Positions 37,484-47,100 of a DNA stretch of 64,000 bases are shown piece after piece. The stretch covers positions 16,025 to 80,024 of the forward strand of contig NZ_AQXX01000118.1 in the NCBI RefSeq assembly GCF_000376785.1, written 5' to 3'. This stretch comes from Hahella ganghwensis DSM 17046 (GTDB taxonomy: Bacteria; Pseudomonadota; Gammaproteobacteria; Pseudomonadales; Oleiphilaceae). Position numbers and translations under genes: made by a program. The notes under the pieces were generated by a model that was given only the letters and a program-made list of their open reading frames with translations, ran no database searches and was not told the origin of the DNA. The stretch's first letter is position 1. Every line of letters starts with the position of its first letter.

Positions 37484-38868
37484 TGTTTCTGAAGCATGTC
37501 AAAGCCATTCTTGAATCAAGAGATCACCAGAAAACCAAAGAGACACATGTCGGACGCTCAAGCCTGGAATACGAATTCCAACCTGGTTACCTGGAGATTG
37601 CCCATCGACCGCCAGCACCCTGGGCAAGACGAATTGCGGCACTTCTAACGCTGACTCTGTTAATCGCCCTGGCATGGTCTGTTTTCGGCCGGCTGGATAT
37701 TAATGCCGGTGCCACAGGGCGTTTGATCGTTTCCAGTCATTCAAAGGAAATTCAATCCATAGAAGCCGGTGAAATCAAAACCATCCATGTTAAAGAAGGT
37801 CAGAGAGTGGAAGCTGGCGACCCCTTGATCAGCCTGAATCCCATCGGTGTGGATGCCGAAATAGCGGAACTGGAAGGTCAGCTTCGTTCACAGCGTCTCC
37901 TGCGAGCGCGAATGCAAGCTTTGCTGACAGAACAACCGATGAATCGCTTTGATCCACCGGCTGACATTCCCCCTGAGATGGCTGGCGCCGCGCTACAGCA
38001 TTTAGTGATTGAGTGGGAGGAAACCCAGGCCAATCTGAGAAAGCTGGATAGTGACATGGAAATCAATCTGGCCAGTCAGCAGTCGCTGGAGACAGAAATC
38101 ACCGCCATGGAGAAACTGACCAGCAATATTGAGGAACGTCTCTCTGCCTGGAAAACTCTCGCGGCGGAGAAACTCCATCCCAAAATGCAGTTGCTGGAAC
38201 AGCTGAAGGAGCAATTGGAGGGGGAGCGGGCACTGAATAGGCAAAAAGCCGAGCTGGCCGTCCTTCAGACCCGATACCAAAACCTGCAAGACCAAAAGCA
38301 TAGCTACGTGGCGGGTATCAGGCGCGAATACTACGACAAGCTTGCCGCTGCCGATGTGGAAATCGCGGCCATGGAACAACGACTGATCAAGGTAAAGGAA
38401 CGTCGGCGACTAATGACCCTACGAGCGCCGGTGAACGGCGTTGTTCAACAGCTGGCGGTGCACACGATCGGCGGAGTGGTCGAGGCGGCTCAGGGGTTAA
38501 TGGTGATCGTGCCTGAAGGGGCACTATTGGAAGCGGAAGTCATGATTCTTAACAAAGACGTGGGTTTCGTACAGGCAGACCAGAATGTCGAAGTGAAGGT
38601 AGATGCCTTTCCCTACACGCGTTACGGCACGATTTCGGGGCGAGTTCAGCATATCTCCCGGGATGCGGTTCAGAATGAACAGTTGGGTTTGGTGTTTCCG
38701 GCCCGCGTCGCATTATCCCGGAGCGATATTGACCTTGAAGACCAGCGGGTGCCATTGCAAGCGGGAATGAGCCTGGTCGCTGAAATTCATACCGGTAAAC
38801 GTCGGGTGATTGATTATCTCCTCAGCCCGCTCATGCAGTACAAATCTGAAGCGCTGAGGGAAAGATAA
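37483..38868 (+). CDS. Type I secretion adaptor (HlyD/RtxD-like)
   Basis: 461-aa membrane-fusion protein linking the ABC transporters to a TolC-type outer-membrane channel (no tolC in the window). A short cytoplasmic N-terminus with E/R-rich residues precedes a transmembrane helix (about residues 53-72: IAALLTLTLLIALAWSVFG). A biotinyl-lipoyl-like half-motif (QSIEAGEIKTIHVKEGQRVEAGDPLISL) follows, then a long coiled-coil hairpin (about 120-300) and the second lipoyl half (RAPVNGVVQQLAVHTIGG). The C-terminal beta-domain ends AGMSLVAEIHTGKRRVIDYLLSP. The ATG overlaps the upstream stop (TGATG) with GGAGG ahead of it, and its own stop overlaps the next ATG (TAATG): tight translational coupling. 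Confidence 0.93.
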   Translation: MFLKHVKAILESRDHQKTKETHVGRSSLEYEFQPGYLEIAHRPPAPWARRIAALLTLTLLIALAWSVFGRLDINAGATGRLIVSSHSKEIQSIEAGEIKTIHVKEGQRVEAGDPLISLNPIGVDAEIAELEGQLRSQRLLRARMQALLTEQPMNRFDPPADIPPEMAGAALQHLVIEWEETQANLRKLDSDMEINLASQQSLETEITAMEKLTSNIEERLSAWKTLAAEKLHPKMQLLEQLKEQLEGERALNRQKAELAVLQTRYQNLQDQKHSYVAGIRREYYDKLAAADVEIAAMEQRLIKVKERRRLMTLRAPVNGVVQQLAVHTIGGVVEAAQGLMVIVPEGALLEAEVMILNKDVGFVQADQNVEVKVDAFPYTRYGTISGRVQHISRDAVQNEQLGLVFPARVALSRSDIDLEDQRVPLQAGMSLVAEIHTGKRRVIDYLLSPLMQYKSEALRER

Positions 38869-41057
38869 TGACTGCCGTGACCCGGCCTTGCGAAAACCTC
38901 CAGGACGCCGTCATTCCGGCGGCCAATGAAGAGGCCATCATTTCTACCGATGCAGCGTACAACGAACTGTCATTGAAGGCGTTAAGCCGGGCTGCGGCCG
39001 GGTTTCAGATTGCTGTGGAGACCGCCCAATTAATACACAAGCTGGGCAAAGTGGAAGGCAGAGTCGACAGCCTGGATCTTTGTCGTTGCGCGCAGTGGAG
39101 TGGATTACGTGCAAGAGCTGTGCAGTCAGACATATCGCGTCTGAGTGCCTTGCCAATGCCGATTATGGTCGCGACAGAACAGGGCTGGCTGGTATTGGAG
39201 GGGGTGACGGATTCAACGGCAAAGCTCTATCACCCAGTAAGAGGTGTTGATCGGGAATATCCCCTGGAGGTGTTTCACCAAAACTGGTCCGGCGAGGCCA
39301 TTCTGTTGGCTGTGACAGATGAGCCTCCGATTAATCAGAAATTTGGTTTCGGTTGGTTTTTGCCCTCGATTCGAAAACATATGGCCCAGTTTCGGACAGT
39401 GGTCGCTGTGTCATTGGTGATACAACTGATCGCACTGGTAACGCCAATGTTGTTTGAAAACGTTATCGACAAGGTGTTGTCCAGCCGCAGTGTTTCCAGT
39501 CTTCAGGTGTTGGGCATCGCAATGCTTGCATTAGCGATATTCGATCCTCTTTACGGTTTTATTCGTTCCTGGCTGTTTACGAATTTAGCCTCAAAGGTGA
39601 ATTCAGAACTTTCCACTCGTCTGTACCAGCATCTCATTGGATTGCCGCTGGCTTATTTCCAGCAAAGACAAACCGGTGAAATTATTGCCAGATGCCGGGA
39701 GATGCAGCAGATCAGGCAGTTTCTCACCGGCTCGGCTCTCACCATGCTGATTGATCTTGCATTCATACTCTTGTTCGTGGCGGTCATGTTTTATTACGCG
39801 CCGCTGCTCACCTGGATCGTGCTGGGTTCTCTGGTGTGTTACTTCGTGTTCTGGCTGGCAGTTGGTCCGGTACTGCGTGCAAAAGTGACTCGCGAATATG
39901 AGTTGGGAGCTGACAATACCGCCTTTCTCACGGAAGCGGTCACCGGCGTTGAGACCATTAAAACCAATGCGGTGGAGTCATCATTCCTGCGTCGTTGGGA
40001 GTTTCAACTGGCGAACTTCGTGCGAGCCTCTTTTCGCGCCAAAGTGACGGGTATTTGGGCGGGGCAGGGGATTGGGCTGATCCAGAAACTTGCCTCGGCA
40101 CTGGTGCTGTGGTGGGGCGTCAATCTGGTAATGAAAGGAGAATTGAGCCCTGGTGGTCTGGTCGCCTTCAATATGCTTTCAGGCCACGTGACCCAGCCTA
40201 TCCTGAGACTTGCGCAGATCTGGCAGGACTTTCAACACACCTTGATCTCTCTGCGCCGCATCGGCGACATCCTTGATGAACCGACGGAATGCGGTACGGA
40301 AGGGCTGGCATCGGTACCTTCGTTACAGGGCGGAGTGTCGTTCAGGAATGTTCGCTTCCGTTACCGGGAAGATGATGCGGAAGTTTTGCGCAATCTAAAT
40401 GTTGAGATCCAGCCAGGGGAATTCGTCGGCATTACCGGGTCCTCTGGCTCCGGCAAGTCCACATTAACCCGCCTGTTACAGCGACTGTATGCGCCGCAAC
40501 ATGGGCAGGTGCTGGTCGATGGAATCGATCTGGCGATCGCAGATCCCGTTGCACTGCGTCGCAATATGAGTGTGGTGCTGCAGGAGAGCTATCTGTTTTC
40601 CGGGACGGTAGCTGACAACATCCGTCAATGCCGCCCGCAAGCGTCTGATGAAGAAGTTTTCACTGCAGCTGAGCTGGCCGGCGCCACTGAATTTATCTCT
40701 CAGCTCCCCCAGGGATATGACACCCAGGTGGGAGAACGCGGCAATCGACTGTCTGGCGGGCAGCGTCAACGAATCGCCCTGGCCAGAGCTCTTATCACCC
40801 AACCCGGCATATTGCTGCTGGACGAAGCTACCAGTGCCCTGGACTACGAGTCTGAGGCCGCAGTGATGTCCAATATGGACGCCATAACCAAAGGACGAAC
40901 CGTGATCAGTATTGCTCATCGACTCAACACCATCCGCCATGCGGATCGCATCCTGGTGCTGGAGAACGGTGAGGTTGTTGAGCAGGGTTCCCACGACATG
41001 TTGCTGGATAAAGGAGGTATATACGCAAAGCTTTGGGCTTTGCAGGTCGCATCTTAA
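38868..41057 (+). CDS. Second type I secretion ABC transporter (RtxE-like)
   Basis: 729 aa. A C39-like domain without the catalytic cysteine (about 30-150) is followed by a six-helix membrane domain (about 165-440; FLPSIRKHMAQFRTVVAVSLV opens it). The ATPase has Walker A GSSGSGKST, signature LSGGQRQRIALARAL, Walker B LLLDEATSALDY and the H-loop ISIAHRLNT. A pair of ABC transporters around one adaptor is the RtxB-RtxD-RtxE arrangement of atypical (MARTX) type I systems, where the two ATPases are thought to work as a heterodimer. It is intact while the rtxB-like partner is frameshifted, so a homodimer would be needed if that break is real. A strong hairpin separates it from the toxin gene. Confidence 0.93.
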   Translation: MTAVTRPCENLQDAVIPAANEEAIISTDAAYNELSLKALSRAAAGFQIAVETAQLIHKLGKVEGRVDSLDLCRCAQWSGLRARAVQSDISRLSALPMPIMVATEQGWLVLEGVTDSTAKLYHPVRGVDREYPLEVFHQNWSGEAILLAVTDEPPINQKFGFGWFLPSIRKHMAQFRTVVAVSLVIQLIALVTPMLFENVIDKVLSSRSVSSLQVLGIAMLALAIFDPLYGFIRSWLFTNLASKVNSELSTRLYQHLIGLPLAYFQQRQTGEIIARCREMQQIRQFLTGSALTMLIDLAFILLFVAVMFYYAPLLTWIVLGSLVCYFVFWLAVGPVLRAKVTREYELGADNTAFLTEAVTGVETIKTNAVESSFLRRWEFQLANFVRASFRAKVTGIWAGQGIGLIQKLASALVLWWGVNLVMKGELSPGGLVAFNMLSGHVTQPILRLAQIWQDFQHTLISLRRIGDILDEPTECGTEGLASVPSLQGGVSFRNVRFRYREDDAEVLRNLNVEIQPGEFVGITGSSGSGKSTLTRLLQRLYAPQHGQVLVDGIDLAIADPVALRRNMSVVLQESYLFSGTVADNIRQCRPQASDEEVFTAAELAGATEFISQLPQGYDTQVGERGNRLSGGQRQRIALARALITQPGILLLDEATSALDYESEAAVMSNMDAITKGRTVISIAHRLNTIRHADRILVLENGEVVEQGSHDMLLDKGGIYAKLWALQVAS

Positions 41058-41113
41058 CGATGATAGCTGGCGCTTGGATCTAAATGTTTTCAAAAAATAA
41101 ATACAAGATCTTT

Positions 41114-41160
41114 GGGGCTGTTGACGTTTCATATGATGCTCATGAAACGTCAACAGCCCC
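41114..41160. repeat. Perfect 19-bp inverted repeat between transporter and toxin genes
   Basis: GGGGCTGTTGACGTTTCAT (41114-41132) and its exact complement at 41142-41160, with a 9-nt loop. This is the strongest hairpin in the window. It stands 57 nt after the rtxE-like stop and 36 nt before the toxin ATG. There is no immediate T-run, so it may act as a partial terminator, an mRNA-processing/stability element that sets the transporter:toxin ratio, or a protein-binding site. Confidence 0.75.
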
Positions 41161-41195
41161 CGGAAATACCATTTTAGTTATTCGGGAGTTACAAA

Positions 41196-44100
41196 ATGAC
41201 AGACTATATTCGCTACCTGACCAATAGTGATGGCCAATTGATCAAGCTCGACTGGGCCGGTTATCCAAATAATGTCACGCTGCAGATTTATGACCCGGTT
41301 TCCGGTAATTTCGTTGAGAACACTGCTGCGTCCAATTCGCTTCGCCAATATCTCGACGCCGTATTCGAATCCATTAATCAAACGGTTCGAAGCCACAAAG
41401 ACATTCAAAGTATTCATGTGGAGTTCGATGGTTCTACGCCAAAATTTTCCGCCCAGGTGGTGAAACACTATACCGGAGCACAGCTATACAAAAATCAGGA
41501 GATCCTCTATTTCAACAGTGAAGGGATCAAATCCAGGTCCGATTTCCGCCACACCTCAACTCATATGGATGTGGCGGCGGACGGTACAGTCGTGTCATTC
41601 AGCGAAGGAGAGAACAAATTCCGGTTTGTCTCATCCTCTGGAGTTGCCAGTACGGTGAGAACCAGCGTTAAGGTTCGGGATGTCAAAATCATCAATGGCA
41701 AAGGGGATTCCAAACTGGTTTGGGCGCTGACGAAATACGGCACACTGGAAGTAACCTCGTTTGATGCCGAGGGCAACCTGGATCTGGTAGCTTCCAATGC
41801 CATGTTTGATTTCTTCAACGGCAGTAATGCCAATTATATTGCGATTCATACGGATAACACCGGGCGAGCTTATGCACTGGATAAGCAGGGTTATTTGCAT
41901 GTTTATTCGGACAATGAGCAACTGACGGCCATGTACAAGTCTGCGGAACCCGTGGTGGACTTGTCAGGTCTGTCCAAGCTGAGCCATGGAAGACTGACGA
42001 TAGATGCGGAGGGACGCCTCACCTTTGTTGGGATGAAAAAAAACGGTGCGCTTACTGGTTCTCCGCTTACCGCGAACGTTCATCAGCAGATAAAGACAAA
42101 CAACCTGGATTTGGTCAGTGGCAAGGTGTCTGTGTCTTCTGATCATCATTATCTGTTGAAGGACGGAGCTCTATTCCAAAAGCTTGGTGATCAGGACTGG
42201 AAAGCGTCTGATTATTCTGGACTGAAAAACCTTCAGCGTAATGAAGATGGCACCGCCATCGCTCTGGAAGGGAGCGACAGTGTGCTAAAACTGTCATCGG
42301 ACGGTACGGTTACCCGGCACAGGTTTGATGTTCCCGGTGCCTATCTGCTGGATGCTCAAAGCAAGGACGGGATAACCTTTGGGCTCGATTCAGATGGCCT
42401 TCTACATTTTGCCGGGTCGATAAACGGTACGCTGGATGTCAGCGGCATACCAAATATGGAAGGAACTCTGAGTTCCTTTGTTATCAAAGCGGGCACTGTG
42501 TTTGCCTCGACTTCCGAGGGCCAGTTGGTCCGTTTCAATGTTCCGACGGTGTCGGGTGATCAGTCTGTGACGGCGGGTTCCGTCATCGCTGGTACTGGTG
42601 CTAGTGGTGCAGATGCCAGGAACGTTGTTCAGGTTCAGATCGGCCCCGGTGGCGATATCGTGACCCTGAACGATCAAGGATCCACAGCAAACGGTATTGG
42701 CGGAAGCAATGGTTATCAGTATCAGACCTTTAATCCGGCAGATCAGACCTTTAATCCGATCGTAGACGCATCATTTCGCGGTTTCAATAAAGCCACAGGT
42801 TTCGATGACTATGGCCTGATTGTCACCGATGCCGGGCGCCGATTTACGCTTTATGATGGCGTCGTCTACATGCACGACCAGCGATCAGACAGCTGGCTGG
42901 CCACCAATGCCCAGGACATTAAAAAGCTGAAGCTAGGGGCTGATGGTCATTTGTATGCCCTTAAACATGATGGATATCTGGCACAGCTGAATGATCTTGG
43001 CTTCACCGCGACGACTGGCGTTCAGGCGCCTGCCCGGGGTGATCAGAATGTCTATGTGGCCAAAGCGGTGTTCCTGGGTGAAGGTGTTAATGAATTTGCG
43101 GTATCCGCTTCTGGTTCTGTCTATTTCCTTGATCAGGATGGCGGATACCAAAAGCTGGATATTACGGATGAAAAGTATGGAACGATATCGCGGCTTGCTG
43201 AGGAAAGCGCTTCTGCTCCGCACGTCAGTCTGAATATCAATGATCTACCGGTGGGAATCGAGGCGGCAGTTCATACCGCGCGAGAGGAATCCGGTCGGGT
43301 CTGGTTAATGGACAACAGGCAGCGTCTGTTTTATTCAGATTCTGTGAACGGTCCGTACGAGTGGGTGGATGTCGGCAGGATCGAGAACGCTGATCGATTT
43401 GGGTTACTTGAAGGTGGGCGTGTCTATGTGGCGACCACCGACGGCAAGAAGAAATTCTTTGACCAGTACAGCTGGATGGAGGTTGCGGCCGCTGATCCGG
43501 TGGACGCCAGTCCTGAGGTGCAGGGTACCAGCAGCACAAAAAGTATGGCCGTAGCAGGCGACGGCACGTTATGGGCGATCAGTGATGAAGGAAAGTTGTT
43601 TCGAAAAGGCACTGAAAGCGGGGCAGCCTGGCAGGAAGTGACCCCCGACAGCCATCGGAATATTGCGCCATTCCAAAAGCTGAAGACGCTGGCAGATGGC
43701 ACTGTCGTAGGTAAGACATCCGAGGGCAAGTTATACCGACAGGGACCGGATGGCAATTGGGCACAAGCCTATCAGGATTCGACGACGACCGACTTTGATG
43801 CACTGTTTGATCAACTGAGCTTCAGCCGCTTCAAGCATGAGTACCAGGTGCTGTTCTTTGGTGCCAGTGATCCCGCCTCCAGTTTGTTCGGCTACAAACT
43901 TAAGAAGCATCACCTGACCTCTGCACTGAGCCAGGATATCCCGGCAGTAGGAACCCAGAGCAATCGTTTGAAAAAGTTTAACGACTGGAGCGCCGCACAC
44001 TTCCGCTATCATTCCACGAACGCTCGTGCCGGGCATCATGATGATATCAGTAAAGCGAAGCAGGAAATCAAAGACAGCTTCCGCGTATTGTTGAGTCGAC

Positions 44101-47100
44101 CGCCTGAATTCCTGGAGAACCAGATCGATAGTGGCATCAAAAGCCGTCTCGATGACTTCAAGGCCAAGATGGATGGAGAACATGCGGACGCGATCAAGCG
44201 TATTCGCAAGCTGATTAACCTGGACCTTGACGATGGCAACCTCAATCCTGATTGGTCAAAAACCAGTGCATTTCAGGAATTCAAGGCGCTGTTTCACCCG
44301 AACAGAGTGAACAGCAACAGCAATGCGATCTACCGTTTGTATGAATACCGTAAATCCGCATTCGGCAGCGGTGATGGCGTTGCTGCACAGCTGAAATCCT
44401 TGCTGGATGCGGGTGTATATATGCCTCCTGACGGTGGTGATGCCAGTGCGTTGGTCGGCAAGCTTGTACACGACACGGCGTTACTTCACCAGTTACGGGA
44501 AGCTACACTCCTGGCGCAAATTTCGGTCAATAACGGCACAGCCGTGGAAGAGGCAAAAGCGACGCTTGATGTCGCTGTGGAGGCGGCTGAGACAAGCCAA
44601 AAAGAGTCTGCTATTGGTAAACTTGGTAAAGGAAACTTTAATAGCCTGGACCGAGCCGACCGCTACTTTAAGACCATCGACTATTTGTTGGGTGGACTGA
44701 AGAACGACAAGTCCAAACTGACCAGAGCCCTGACTCGTCAGGGGGCGGTTAAGGACCATGTATCCCATCGTTATGTCAATCTGATCAATACCATGAAGGA
44801 TGGGGAGTCGTTATCCCTGGATGCCGGCTGGAAACTGGGCGCAGAACTTGGTGCCGGCTGGTCTCATGCGCCTGGATTCACCCCTGTCGCCCCGTTTCAA
44901 TTTGGTTTTGCCGGTATTGCCGGAAAAGTGGCAGCCGGTGGTGGAAACAAGTACAAACTTGTTGTTAAGAAAACCGCAGAAGGTGTGGATATTGATATCG
45001 CTTTTGACCGAGCCTTTGACATCACGCCCTCTATATCCGGGTCTGTGGGCGCAGGCGCCGGTCTGTCGGCCGTTGGTGCCGGAACGCTTTCTGCCTCTGC
45101 TGGCGCTTCCGCAACTGTCGGCTATAAGTTTGCGGCGACTCAAACTGAGAAAGTTACGTTGACCATTGCCAAGGATGACAAGGGAACCATTCAATCCACG
45201 TTGGATAAGTTGCTGAAAGGAACGATCGATCCCTATGAACTTCTGGAAATCTCTAAAAAGGGCGCTGCCTATAGTGGTTCCAACCAAACCCATTCGGTCG
45301 ATTTTTCAGGGACTGTCGGTGCAGGTTTGTCCCTGGGAGCCAACTCTCCGTTAAATACTGGAGATCGGCAGGTGAGAAATGCGGCGACTTTGACCATTGG
45401 AGCCCTAGGGCTGGACGCCAATATCTTCAAGGCGAAAAAAGAGGCCAGGCTGACCTATAAAGACGGACAGGATCTCAGCCGGGAATATATCGACAAGCGA
45501 GGTTTTTTCAACAGCATTGGGCTGAGCTTCACTCCGGTTTCACTCACGGCAGGATCGGCCCTTCGGGATTTTGACGCCGACCCGGCGTTTGATCACGACG
45601 GAAACTCCGCGACGCCAACCCAGAATCTGGCAAATGCCCGGGGGGATCTGGGGCGGTCGGTGACCGGAGTAAGCTATAAGTTTTCCAAATCCTGGGATCG
45701 TATGGAAAGCAACTTCCTGCCAAAAGACGGGTACAAACTCGAAGCGGGTGAATCCGGGGTCAATAAAGTCACCTGGTCCATCGACATTCAGAAAACCAGC
45801 AGGTTATTTGATCAACCGAAAGTGAAGGCGTTGCTCGAAGCGCTTCCGGAAGTGAAAGAGCAACTGATCAAGCTGGCCAGCTTCACCACACCGAAGAACC
45901 GGGCGAATATCAAGTCTGTACTGTCACAGTTGGCTGGCCGGCCAGGTGTGGATGCCGCCGAATTGGCAGAACTGAACAAATATTCGGACTTTCTGGCCAA
46001 AGGCGACAAAAAGAAATTCCGTAAGGCATTAGCCAAATTCGCCAAACAGCATCCTGAGTTAAGTGGAGATACCGGCGCCCTGAAAAACAGTCTGGGGACC
46101 TCTTTCTGGAGTAAAACCCAACAGCCGATTTCCATTGCACTGGAATTGACTCCGGAAGCCTTGGTAAGACTGAATAGCTATACCTCTAATGAAGGGGATT
46201 ATCAGCTTTTTGTTAATCGAATTGCGCAGGATGCCAATAACTTTCGCATCTCGTCCTTTTCTGTAACTGAGAAACACGCTTATAGCACCACTGGTGGATT
46301 GGATGCACTGATACTCAAGTTCAGTAGTGACGCGTCTCTGGCATTGGAGAAGAAGACGGCCGACATTAAAGTGTTCTATTCCGATGGGGCGATGGTGGCA
46401 GATCTTGAAAATAAAGTTCGCCAGCTGGCCAGAGCAGACAAAAGCAGTGTGAGCGACAGTGACGTCAGGGATGGCATTGATCGCAAAGTGAATGCGTTGG
46501 TTGAGATTATCAACACGCGGTTCGGTCATTTGGACGCACCGGAAAAAACAGCGGCGATCAGTGCCATTCAGAGTCTGGTAAATCAGCCGTTTGATACCAC
46601 GGATGTGACCGGAACGATTAAGAAACTTCGTTCGCTGGCAGCCGTAACTGACCCCTCCATACCGGAAAATAAACCGACCTTCACCTATTCAGGGGACCGT
46701 CTGGTGGAAAACCAATCCGGTTTCAACCAGCAGCTGCGCAACTTCAAAGGACTGGTTCGTTCAGGGGGCGAGGCTATGCTGACAGGGCTCAGTAACCCAG
46801 CTGAGGAGATAGCGCTTGGTCAGACCGTCCAATCCGCACAAAAGGCGGCCCGACAGGTGATTCTTGACAGCTATCGTGCAGATATGGATATCAACCAGGT
46901 GGTCGGTGCCCAGAGTGATGCCGATAGCGCATTCAAGGAGGCCATCAGGACCAACAGCGGCACCGGCGACCTGAACTTTGCAGATCGTATTCGAATGATG
47001 TTTGAGGTAAACGGGCAGGGGCAACTGGCGGGCAGCCCTGCGGACTTTGCGCAACTCCGTCAGGAATTGACGTCCATGGTGTCTGAAGAGGCTGTCAGTC

